A DNA stretch of 64,000 nt from Pseudomonadales bacterium. Lineage in GTDB: Bacteria > Pseudomonadota > Gammaproteobacteria > Pseudomonadales > Azotimanducaceae. Location of the stretch: contig JAESSY010000148.1 in assembly GCA_016763855.1 (NCBI GenBank), positions 62,001 to 126,000 on the forward strand, read 5' to 3'. The translations under genes and the position numbers were made by a program. Every line of letters begins with the position of its first letter. Positions within the stretch are counted from its first letter, which is position 1. Positions 1 through 7,925 of the stretch are shown in pieces. The notes below the pieces were generated by a model. The model was not told the DNA's origin. It did not search any database and worked only from the letters and a program-made list of their open reading frames with translations.

Positions 1-186
1 ATGACAGGTGTTGAATTAATCGATAATATTCGGGAAATCAGACCAAATATTCCTATCATTCTATGTACTGGTTACAGTGAACACCTTTCAAAAGAGGATG
101 CGGAGAAAATAAAGGTAAGCTATTTATCTAAACCAGCCAGAATAGAAACACTACTGTCTAAGATGGACAAATTACTCAAAATGTAG
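1..186 (+). CDS. Response-regulator receiver (REC) domain, C-terminal end only (5' end outside window)
   Basis: This is the last ~61 residues of a CheY-like receiver domain. The first Met is probably internal, because MTGVEL normally follows the phospho-accepting Asp and a conserved Pro in REC domains, and that Asp would lie left of the window. The motif ILCTGYS carries the conserved Thr of beta-4, and YLSKPAR carries the conserved Lys of beta-5. The protein ends right after the domain, which fits either a hybrid histidine kinase with a C-terminal receiver or a stand-alone regulator. The partner kinase and output cannot be judged from here. The gene converges on the minus-strand selC gene 17 bp downstream. 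Confidence 0.8.
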   Translation: MTGVELIDNIREIRPNIPIILCTGYSEHLSKEDAEKIKVSYLSKPARIETLLSKMDKLLKM

Positions 187-202
187 TTTGGTCATGTAGA
201 CT

Positions 203-296
203 TGGCGGTAGAGGTAGGAGTCGAACCCACCAATCACCTCTTCGGCAACTCAACGGCTTTGAAGACCGCGCGCTCCACCGGGAGCGACGCTCTACC
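203..296 (-). tRNA. selC: tRNA-Sec (selC), anticodon TCA
   Basis: Read on the minus strand, the 94-nt sequence starts GGTAGAG and ends CTCTACCGCCA, so the acceptor stem pairs and the CCA end is encoded. The anticodon loop CTTCAAA carries TCA, reading UGA. The D-arm (CGCTCC-CGGT-GGAGCG) is long, the variable arm is very long, and the T-arm loop is TTCGACT; all are hallmarks of selenocysteine tRNA and align well with E. coli selC (95 nt). The gene lies 22 nt downstream of an acyl-CoA ligase on the same strand, so it may be co-transcribed or have its own promoter inside that gene's end. The selenophosphate synthetase gene at 2878-5046 supports a functional selenium pathway. No selA or selB is in the window. 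Confidence 0.95.
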
Positions 297-318
297 GCTG
301 CGCAGTCTATCAAATTAT

Positions 319-1935
319 CTAGCTTAAGGCAGCTTCTGCAAACTCTTTAATCAATTTATAATTCGCTTTGCCGTTTGCGGCTCGCTCTAGATCATCTTTA
401 ATTAATATTCTTTTTGGGATTTTATAGGCCGCCAAATGTTCTCTTGAGAACTGCCTGAGTTCTGCTTCACTCATTGTATGTCCTTCCAGCACCTCTACAA
501 CTGCTGTTATTGATTGACCCCACTTTTCATCTGCGAGACCAACAACAAGGCAGTCACTAATACTTTCGTGACGCTTTAATGCTTCTTCTACTTCTTCCGG
601 GAAGACCTTTTCACCCGCAGTATTAATACAATTACTTCCTCTTCCCAGCAGTACTAAACTGCCGTCAGCAAGCACTTCAACATAATCCCCAGGAATAGAA
701 TATCGAGTACCATCAAAGACTTTAAAGGTACTGTCTGTTTTTGCTTGATCCTTGTAATAGCCGTCAGGAAGAAACCCTGAGACCGCGACCATGCCCTTTT
801 CTCCAGAGCCCGCAATTACTTCTGTTCCATCATCTTTAAAGACCTTACAAGCTGGCCCAAGTGTAAATTTAGCGACATCAATAGATTCATCTTTTGTCAT
901 GATTGAGGATCCCAAGCCAATCGCTTCAGAGGAGGAAAATCCATCAAGTAAAATGAGATTCTCATTGTGACGCAACAGCCCTTCTTTGACCTCACGAGTC
1001 CACATCACACCACTTGACGTTATGGCCAAAACAGAAGAAAAATCACCGAGATAATTGTTATCCAGTGCTTCCACTAAAGGTCTTGCGAAGGCATCGCCCA
1101 CAATTGAGACTGTCGTCACTTTATGCTTGTCTATTTCAGCTAGCGCAAGATTCGCCTCAAAATTTCTTGAAGTCAGCGTGATGCAGGTTCCACCACTACC
1201 CATTGCCATTAAGGCTGACAATAAACCTGTGCCATGCATTAAAGGAGGGAGTGGCAAAGCAACTGTTGGCATAGGATTGTTAGTCACACGGCCAAGATGT
1301 TCAGTTAAATCTTCACATGGCGGTATACCCATTCTTGGGTTTCCACCCGCTCCTAATACATTCCAAAGCGCATCATGACTCCACATAACACCTTTGGGCA
1401 ATCCGGTGGTTCCGCCAGTGTAAATAAACAGCTGGTCACTGGGTTCACGATTCATGTCACTTAATGCTTGTCCGTTTCCCTTACTAGCAAAATCCTCATA
1501 GGCAATCACATCTTTTAAACCAAGGGTGCCATCTTCTACCTGAACCCATTGCTTTACTTTAGGCAATTTATCCCGAATTTTAGATACTTGTTCCGCAAAC
1601 TCAGCAGAAAAAATGCAAACTGTTGCATCTGAATTGTCTAACAAATAAATGAGTTCATTTTCGATATAGCGATAGTTAACGTTTACATGAGACAAACGGG
1701 CTTTGAATCCAGCCACCATTCCCTCGGTGTATTCGGGACAATTTCGTAAATAAAATGCTATTTTGTCGCCGATTTTTGCACCGTTATCTAAGAGATTACG
1801 TGCTAGATTGTTGCTTCGGGCAGTAAATTGTTGCCAACTAACTTCGCGATCACCATGGATTAGTGCGGTACGATCACGAGGTACAGCCTCTGCAAGCGCG
1901 TCAAAAATATCCCCTAAATTCCAACTCGATGTCAC
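319..1935 (-). CDS. Acyl-CoA synthetase (AMP-forming fatty-acyl-CoA ligase, FadD-like)
   Basis: This is a member of the ANL superfamily, expected to activate a carboxylic acid with ATP and CoA. Visible motifs are the P-loop-like YTGGTTGLPKG, the adenylate-binding region around GFSSSEA, the hinge (GRGSNCINTAGEKVFPEEVE) and a catalytic Lys in ANGKANYK near the C-terminus. The ORF track start adds 26 residues. I prefer the GTG at 1935 because GGGGGA sits five bases upstream and the protein then begins VTSSWNLGDIFDALA, as in relatives, giving 538 aa. Substrate is not readable; the type resembles ligases found in sterol or branched-acid catabolism of actinobacteria and marine gammaproteobacteria (inference). 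The next gene downstream is selC; the GST gene lies upstream. Confidence 0.88.
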   Translation of the reverse strand: MTSSWNLGDIFDALAEAVPRDRTALIHGDREVSWQQFTARSNNLARNLLDNGAKIGDKIAFYLRNCPEYTEGMVAGFKARLSHVNVNYRYIENELIYLLDNSDATVCIFSAEFAEQVSKIRDKLPKVKQWVQVEDGTLGLKDVIAYEDFASKGNGQALSDMNREPSDQLFIYTGGTTGLPKGVMWSHDALWNVLGAGGNPRMGIPPCEDLTEHLGRVTNNPMPTVALPLPPLMHGTGLLSALMAMGSGGTCITLTSRNFEANLALAEIDKHKVTTVSIVGDAFARPLVEALDNNYLGDFSSVLAITSSGVMWTREVKEGLLRHNENLILLDGFSSSEAIGLGSSIMTKDESIDVAKFTLGPACKVFKDDGTEVIAGSGEKGMVAVSGFLPDGYYKDQAKTDSTFKVFDGTRYSIPGDYVEVLADGSLVLLGRGSNCINTAGEKVFPEEVEEALKRHESISDCLVVGLADEKWGQSITAVVEVLEGHTMSEAELRQFSREHLAAYKIPKRILIKDDLERAANGKANYKLIKEFAEAALS

Positions 1936-2039
1936 TATAATCCCCCAATAAAAATTGACAGATAATAGTATCAACAAGTCACATCGGATGGGCAAGTGTT
2001 TTGTGGCTTGCAAAAACTAGAACGTAAACACCTTAACGT

Positions 2040-2774
2040 TCAAACAATCTCCCTCGCGTAGACACCAACCTCTTTTTGTACTCGTTCGGCATAGTCCCGT
2101 AATAGCGGAAACTCGTCTGTAATATTGTTTAACCAGGTTTCCTTTCTTTGATCCAGAATACCTGCAAGCAGAGATGCAGTCGTAAAATCAAAACAGCTTA
2201 AATTTTCACCTAGTATAAATCCGTCTTTTCCAACAGCATCACTTATCGACTTAAGATCGGCCCTAGCAAATTTTTTCTGGTCATTGAGGCTGTGTTTGCC
2301 TAATCCGTGAAGCAAATAAGTCTGTTTCATTTGTTTGCGAGCGAAATACGAAATGATGTAGGTTAATGGCCCCGGTAGTGCGCCAAAGAAGTCTTCCCGT
2401 ACAATGGGAAACCATTCATCATCTACCCAGCGACTTGCTACCATTATCCAATATAAGTGGTCTTCAGCTAATCTTGTCCATGCCTTACCCTGAGCCACTG
2501 CATGATCTGATAGCTCACCGTATAAACCACCTTGAGAAAGTTCATCAAGATAATCAAAAATCAATTCTGAATCTGCAATAATTTCACTACTATTGGTTTT
2601 AGTGCTATCAATTCTAAGAAAGGGCAATTTTCCCTTCGGGGCTTTACGCGGGTCATCCAGTATTTCAATTTGGTATTCCAAGCCTAGAAACTTTAAGGCT
2701 AACTCGGCTTTTAGACAAAAAGGACTCACGTTTCTCAGTCCAAATGCAGGGGGAAATATAGTGAGTGTAATCAT
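2040..2774 (-). CDS. Glutathione S-transferase family protein
   Basis: The N-terminal thioredoxin-fold half (residues ~1-80) has the pattern FGLRNVSPFCLKAELALKFLG, followed by the cis-Pro segment GKLPFL and the acidic ADSELIFDYLD that contacts glutathione in GST_N domains. The rest is all-helical, as in GST_C domains. Its length of 244 aa fits the class related to metaxin/FAXC-type GSTs rather than the classical YfcG type. The gene lies on the minus strand between the NDH-SelD fusion and an acyl-CoA ligase, with 103 bp separating it from the former, so it could share a transcript. Substrate is unknown. Confidence 0.8.
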   Translation of the reverse strand: MITLTIFPPAFGLRNVSPFCLKAELALKFLGLEYQIEILDDPRKAPKGKLPFLRIDSTKTNSSEIIADSELIFDYLDELSQGGLYGELSDHAVAQGKAWTRLAEDHLYWIMVASRWVDDEWFPIVREDFFGALPGPLTYIISYFARKQMKQTYLLHGLGKHSLNDQKKFARADLKSISDAVGKDGFILGENLSCFDFTTASLLAGILDQRKETWLNNITDEFPLLRDYAERVQKEVGVYAREIV

Positions 2775-2818
2775 GGATTCTCCTGATTAATATTTTAGAT
2801 AGCATCATACAGAGTACC

Positions 2819-2838
2819 CCTGACAGCATGGTGTCAGG
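2819..2838. other. Perfect 7-bp hairpin between selD fusion and GST genes
   Basis: CCTGACA and TGTCAGG flank a 6-nt loop in the gap downstream of the NDH-SelD gene. Neither strand shows a T-run after it, so it is not a standard intrinsic terminator. It could be an RNA-processing hairpin or an operator. Confidence 0.4.
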
Positions 2839-2877
2839 AGAGGTGAAAATGACTGACTTTATTTAAATACAGCACGC

Positions 2878-5046
2878 TTAGGCAGAGAGTCGAATCCCGG
2901 TTCCTTCATCAACATAACCAATACAGGCGGTTGCGGGATAGCCAGCAGCTTTAAGCTGAGCTATCAAAACATCCTTTTTGGATTCTGAAACACCGACTAA
3001 CAAGCCTCCGGATGTTTGTGGGTCGAATAAAAAAGGATAACTTTGATGGCTGGATTCAATCATAGGAGACAGCGCATTTTGATTGGCATCATGCAAGGTG
3101 CTCTTAATATGCTGATCATGAAATAGCGAACTTGCACCCTTCATTATCGGCAATGAATCAAGGTTCAATGTCGCCCCTTTCTTCGATGAAATTAACATTT
3201 CAGTCAAGTGACCCCCTAAGCCGAATCCCGTTACATCCGTGCCACTAACCACACCGGCATCACGAATAATCTGCGCCGCTCTTTTATTCGATAACGTCAT
3301 CGAAGCAATTGCCGCTGCAATCCATTCTCCCTTGGCTTTAAATTGCATATCCGCAGCAAAAAGAACGCCAGTTCCCAATGCTTTCGTCAAGACCAAAGCA
3401 TCACCCACCTTAAGCTTGGACTTCTGAATCAACTCAGATTCTGATACCAGACCATTGACAGCAAAGCCAATCGATAACTCCAGCCCCTCACTCGTGTGAC
3501 CGCCCACAAGCGCTAACCCTTCTGAATCAAAAATCTTTTTTGCACCTAATAGTAGTTGTTTCAGTATCCCTTTAACAAATCGAGGCTTACCATAAGGCAC
3601 TGTGATGGTGACGAGTGCCGTTGCCCCTTCGCCACCCATAGCATAGATATCACTTAAAGCATGATGAGCTGCAATCTGAGCAAAAATAAAGGGGTCATCG
3701 ATAAACGATTTAAATGAATCTACGGTGTGAAGCATCAATTTTCCGGTCGGTACTGAAAAAATAGCAGCATCGTCCAATTGTCCCTGACTCAGATCTAGCT
3801 CACTGAGCACTTCACTCAAAATATCCGCTGAGACTTTTGAACCACAACCGCCACATCTCATCTGTTCATTAAATTCAGACAATAATCCACTTTGCCTCTT
3901 AACTTTCATCTTAGGGAGTTGAGTGAATCTATTCATAAATTTTGTGTCTATCCAGTTCTTCCACAGCCACACAGATTTACCCGACACGCTCAGACCATAT
4001 TTTGATGCTACGGCATATTTTCTGCCTATTGACAATAAGGACAAAAATGTCTTTTGCGGCGTAAAGGCAATCAATGTTTTATCAAGCAAAAGCCGTTTGA
4101 TGTTCTTATACAGGATAGGTCCCTGACGAACTGCATAAACACCTGCCTTTGGTCTGGGGTGGGAGATGACATGGGCAACATCGCCAGCTGCAAATATGTT
4201 GTCGTATTGCTCCACCTGTAAAGTCTCCCGAACACGCAAAAATCCGTTGTCATCTACAGGCAATGTTGTATCACCCAACCAGGATTGTGAAGCTGCGGCT
4301 GTTACCCAAAATATTTCATCTAGTTTGAATTGATCCCCGGACTCCGAGATCAATAAATTCGATTTTACTGCCTGTATTCTGCAATCTACATGAATCGTAA
4401 TACCGGCATCCTTTACTAATGCAGAAATTTTATTCTGGATATTTGTCGGATAGGTCTTAAGAATATGGTCATCAGCGGTAAATAAATGAACTTTTGCAGA
4501 GCTTGAGCTTGAGTATAACTGTTGTACGCGATGATTTACGGCTAACGCGAGTTCAACTCCACCGGCTCCAGCACCCACCACACCGATAATATCGGTGTCC
4601 TTAACTCTGGATAAATATCGATCCCATTGCTGTAAAAATTGGCCAATTGGTTTAACCGGCAACACATGCTCAGTAGCGCCGGGAACAGATTCCAATGAAG
4701 GCGTGATACCGACATCAATAGATAGTACATCATATTGAATATCGGGCCAGTTTTCGCAACTCACCAATTGATTCAAAGCATCAATGTCATGAACGCGGCT
4801 TTGAATAAACCTGACATTAGCAAATCGGCACAAAGGAATAAGATCAATATGAATATCTTCGGCTTGATAGTGTCCCGCCACAACACCGGGTAGCATCCCT
4901 GAATATGGCGTCAGTATATCCGGGCTAATCAGTGTTACTTTTAATCCAGGAATCGGATTCATCGCCAACATTTTTAATGTTATGACGTGGCTGTGCCCAC
5001 CGCCCACTAACACTAATTCTTTTGCAATTGGGAATAAATCCATCAT
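2878..5046 (-). CDS. selD: Selenophosphate synthetase fused to an N-terminal NADH-dehydrogenase-like FAD/NAD(P) domain (NDH-SelD fusion)
   Basis: This 722-aa two-domain protein has an N-terminal half (~1-385) that is a pyridine-nucleotide-disulfide oxidoreductase of the Ndh type: ELVLVGGGHSHV at the start, a second nucleotide-binding site IGVVGAGAGGVELA, and an FAD signature FAAGDVAHV. The C-terminal half (~390-722) is SelD, which makes selenophosphate from selenide and ATP. Its active-site region reads CGGCGSK with Cys398 and Cys401; the second aligns with E. coli Cys17 and the following Lys with Lys20, so this SelD uses Cys, not Sec. Downstream landmarks are the Asp/His-rich nucleotide-binding stretches (GGHTSEGLE, GTDVTGFG) and PQTSGGLL. 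NDH-SelD fusions are known in bacteria; the flavoprotein may reduce selenium species for SelD (inference). An esterase gene ends 6 bp upstream of its start. Confidence 0.93.
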   Translation of the reverse strand: MMDLFPIAKELVLVGGGHSHVITLKMLAMNPIPGLKVTLISPDILTPYSGMLPGVVAGHYQAEDIHIDLIPLCRFANVRFIQSRVHDIDALNQLVSCENWPDIQYDVLSIDVGITPSLESVPGATEHVLPVKPIGQFLQQWDRYLSRVKDTDIIGVVGAGAGGVELALAVNHRVQQLYSSSSSAKVHLFTADDHILKTYPTNIQNKISALVKDAGITIHVDCRIQAVKSNLLISESGDQFKLDEIFWVTAAASQSWLGDTTLPVDDNGFLRVRETLQVEQYDNIFAAGDVAHVISHPRPKAGVYAVRQGPILYKNIKRLLLDKTLIAFTPQKTFLSLLSIGRKYAVASKYGLSVSGKSVWLWKNWIDTKFMNRFTQLPKMKVKRQSGLLSEFNEQMRCGGCGSKVSADILSEVLSELDLSQGQLDDAAIFSVPTGKLMLHTVDSFKSFIDDPFIFAQIAAHHALSDIYAMGGEGATALVTITVPYGKPRFVKGILKQLLLGAKKIFDSEGLALVGGHTSEGLELSIGFAVNGLVSESELIQKSKLKVGDALVLTKALGTGVLFAADMQFKAKGEWIAAAIASMTLSNKRAAQIIRDAGVVSGTDVTGFGLGGHLTEMLISSKKGATLNLDSLPIMKGASSLFHDQHIKSTLHDANQNALSPMIESSHQSYPFLFDPQTSGGLLVGVSESKKDVLIAQLKAAGYPATACIGYVDEGTGIRLSA

Positions 5047-5052
5047 TCTACG

Positions 5053-5952
5053 TTAGGCCATGTGTGCTGTTACAAAGGCTGACAACTCTTTGATAGCAAC
5101 CTTCCCTTCAGGAATGCGTGAAGCCAAAACCTGAAACACATGAGGCATATTTGGCCAAATCTTTAAACTGACCTCACCTTTAGAATCTTCGATTTTTTTC
5201 ACGCATGCTTCAGGGTCAGAGAGTAGAATTTCTCCAGATCCAACATGTATAAGCAGGGGTGGCAATCCAGAGAGATCAGCAAACAATGGCGATGCCAAAG
5301 GTGCGGTTCTATCGAGTCCTCCCAAATAATGCCCAGCCATAATATTGAGCGCCTTTGGCGTCAACATAGCATCTTTATCTGCATTTTTTTCTACGCTCTC
5401 GCCACTGGCACTTAAATCAAGCCAGGGTGACAATAAGATTCCGCAAGCCGGTAAGCTCAACCCTAAGTTTTTCATATTGACGAGGCACGCAAGGGCCAAT
5501 CCTCCACCGGCAGAATCGCCACCAATGGCGATTGACTTCGATTCAAACCCTTCTTCAAGTAACCAACGATAGCACTGTGTTGCATCTTCAAGAGCAGAAG
5601 GAAATGGATCTTCAGGTGCAAGACGATAATCTACCATTAGCACTCTGGCACCTGTGTTTTCAGCTAAACGCCAAGCTAGACCTCGATGACTCGCTGGACT
5701 GCCAAATACATAACCGCCGCCGTGCAAATACATAACAACTCTGTTCTGGTCAGTACCTTCCGTTGTTACCCATTCACAGGGAATGTTGTTGATCAACTGC
5801 GGAACGATACTGACGTTACTGGGCGTTGCACCACCCAAATCCCCGGCTTCATCCATTTTTTGTCGAAAAGCGATGACATCATCGATGGTGTCGAATTGTT
5901 TCTTTAGTGTTCGTCTCAGTATAAAACTGATTAGAGAAGCTCTAATACTCAT
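5053..5952 (-). CDS. Alpha/beta hydrolase, HSL family esterase/lipase
   Basis: This is a hormone-sensitive-lipase-type carboxylesterase. The oxyanion-hole motif HGGGYVFG (~residues 75-82) and the nucleophile elbow GGDSAGGG (~148-155) are present. The catalytic Asp is likely in the VGSGEILLSD segment and the His in WPNMPHVFQ near the C-terminus. Its length of 299 aa is normal for the family. No signal peptide is evident, so it is probably cytoplasmic and acts on short-chain esters or acyl derivatives. It lies 6 bp upstream of the NDH-SelD gene on the same strand, so the two are probably co-transcribed; no functional link to selenium is obvious. Confidence 0.88.
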   Translation of the reverse strand: MSIRASLISFILRRTLKKQFDTIDDVIAFRQKMDEAGDLGGATPSNVSIVPQLINNIPCEWVTTEGTDQNRVVMYLHGGGYVFGSPASHRGLAWRLAENTGARVLMVDYRLAPEDPFPSALEDATQCYRWLLEEGFESKSIAIGGDSAGGGLALACLVNMKNLGLSLPACGILLSPWLDLSASGESVEKNADKDAMLTPKALNIMAGHYLGGLDRTAPLASPLFADLSGLPPLLIHVGSGEILLSDPEACVKKIEDSKGEVSLKIWPNMPHVFQVLASRIPEGKVAIKELSAFVTAHMA

Positions 5953-6014
5953 ATTGCTGCCTACTCAAATAATGGTCTACTCATCGTGTCATTTTCAGCC
6001 TTATTAGCCTGATT

Positions 6015-7925
6015 CTAAATCCCATTGTCTTCTGTATTTTCTTTCAAGATGGGATTATCTTCATCATCAAATGACACGTCCTGAAACTGCAATTCATGCA
6101 GCGTGTGGTAGATACCCTTCATTGCAAGCAATTCTGCATGGGTGCCGTATTCCTTTACTGTGCCATGATGCAACACAAGCACTTTATCTGCTTCTTGTAT
6201 TGTTTGCAGTCTATGAGCAATTAATATTGACGTTCTTCCTTTCATCAACTCACGAAGTCCACTCTGTATGAGCATTTCGGTTTCAGTATCAATACTGGCT
6301 GTCGCTTCATCAAGAATCAAAATTTCTGGGTCTGCAGCCAAGACCCGAGCAAATGCCAGAAGTTGACGCTGACCCTGGCTTAAATTCGCCCCTCGCTCTA
6401 CTAAGGGCGAATCATATTTAGCGGGTAACTTTTCGATAAACTCATGAGCATTTACGGTTTTCGCCGCAGCAATCGCCATCTCACGGCTAATATCTGGATT
6501 ACCTAAGATAATATTATCCAAAATTGTACCTGAAAAAATATGAAAATCTTGTAGTACGACACCAACGCGCTTTCGGACATCATGACTATGCAAGTCATTA
6601 AGATCGATATCATCTATGAATATCATATCTCGATCAAAATCATAGAATCGCCCTAACAGTCTGATCATTGTGCTCTTGCCAGAACCTGTAGGCCCTACAA
6701 TAGCCAGCTTTTTCCCTGGCTCTATTGTAACTGAAACATCTTTCAGAATAGGAACCTCTTTAGAGTATCCAAAATTAACATGCCTAAATTCAATTTTCCC
6801 TTGAATCCTTTTTGAAAATTTATATGGATTCTCTGGCTCATGAATTTGCTCATCCCAATCAAGGGCCTGGAATATTCTTTCGCCACTTGCCATCGCTCTA
6901 AACAAGACATTGAGCTGCTCACCCAGCATGACGACGGGTGTAAACAGCATATTCATAAAGCGTGTAAATAAAATGACACCACCCAAACTCATTTCATCCT
7001 GAACGACTTCCCCTCCTCCATAATAGATAATAATGCCCAAGCCTACTGAGGCAAGGCTGTCTGTGAAGGCGCCATAGAATGTTGATAGGTTGATCGACTG
7101 GTACTCAAACCGTCGGTTAGTTTTGTTGATTTTCGTATAAACATCTAAATTGTGCGCTTCTCTCTCACTAAGTTGAACTACCTGCATGCCAGAGAGATTT
7201 TCCTGTAAATTCTGATTCAATTCTGAAACAGAATTTCTGACCAACCTAAACACCTCTCGCGAAGCCTGACGAAAAAAGTAAGTCGCAATACCGACGAAGG
7301 GAACAAAAAACAAAAGCAGCAAGGTCAATTTCACACTGGTTGAAAACATAATAATGAGCGCGATAAAAAACGGTACAAACTCACCAACGAGGCTACCGAT
7401 ACCGCGCAGCATCTCATACAAAGCTTCAACATCATTGGTCACTCGAGTCATAATTCGCCCGACAGGAACCTTGTCATAAAATGAGCTGGGACGTGTTTCA
7501 AGATGAGCAAATAGATCCTGGCGAAGATCTCTCAATCCTTCAACAATCGCACTAATAAGGGTTAAACGATGGTAGTGACCCAGTACACCGATCGCACTCA
7601 TAAGCACAAAAAATATAGCACCGGCGGCGTAAAGCGGCGGCAATCCTGTTTGCAATTCCAACCATTGCGTCAGTTTAATCATGCCCAAATCAGGCATGTT
7701 GCTATTGGCTTCTCCGATAATGATGTAATCAACCAACACTCGGCTGATAATGATTTCCATGATGACTGTCAGGAAGCTAGTTGCCAAAATGAGTATTGCA
7801 CTCGCAAATAACCTTAATCTGTAAGGGCGTATCCAAAACAGTATGCGATTGAGGAGTTGGAGGTTGAGAACAGCTCCAGACAATTCTGCATCGAACATGG
7901 CATGATCACGAACAGGCTTATTCAT
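6015..7925 (-). CDS. ABC exporter half-transporter, second subunit (permease + ATPase)
   Basis: This is a type IV (exporter) ABC half-transporter. Six transmembrane helices occupy roughly residues 30-320, and the nucleotide-binding domain follows with Walker A GPTGSGKS, signature LSQGQRQ and Walker B ILILDEATASID, then the H-loop IAHR. The ATG at 7925 is the better start: it overlaps the stop of the upstream ABC gene by 8 nt (ATGAATAA) and has a GGGAGCGGG ribosome site, giving 636 aa rather than the 644 in the ORF track. The signature motif is near-canonical, as in the consensus half of heterodimeric exporters such as MdlB/LmrD. It probably pairs with the 596-aa gene upstream in a drug or lipid exporter. 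Confidence 0.93.
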   Translation of the reverse strand: MNKPVRDHAMFDAELSGAVLNLQLLNRILFWIRPYRLRLFASAILILATSFLTVIMEIIISRVLVDYIIIGEANSNMPDLGMIKLTQWLELQTGLPPLYAAGAIFFVLMSAIGVLGHYHRLTLISAIVEGLRDLRQDLFAHLETRPSSFYDKVPVGRIMTRVTNDVEALYEMLRGIGSLVGEFVPFFIALIIMFSTSVKLTLLLLFFVPFVGIATYFFRQASREVFRLVRNSVSELNQNLQENLSGMQVVQLSEREAHNLDVYTKINKTNRRFEYQSINLSTFYGAFTDSLASVGLGIIIYYGGGEVVQDEMSLGGVILFTRFMNMLFTPVVMLGEQLNVLFRAMASGERIFQALDWDEQIHEPENPYKFSKRIQGKIEFRHVNFGYSKEVPILKDVSVTIEPGKKLAIVGPTGSGKSTMIRLLGRFYDFDRDMIFIDDIDLNDLHSHDVRKRVGVVLQDFHIFSGTILDNIILGNPDISREMAIAAAKTVNAHEFIEKLPAKYDSPLVERGANLSQGQRQLLAFARVLAADPEILILDEATASIDTETEMLIQSGLRELMKGRTSILIAHRLQTIQEADKVLVLHHGTVKEYGTHAELLAMKGIYHTLHELQFQDVSFDDEDNPILKENTEDNGI

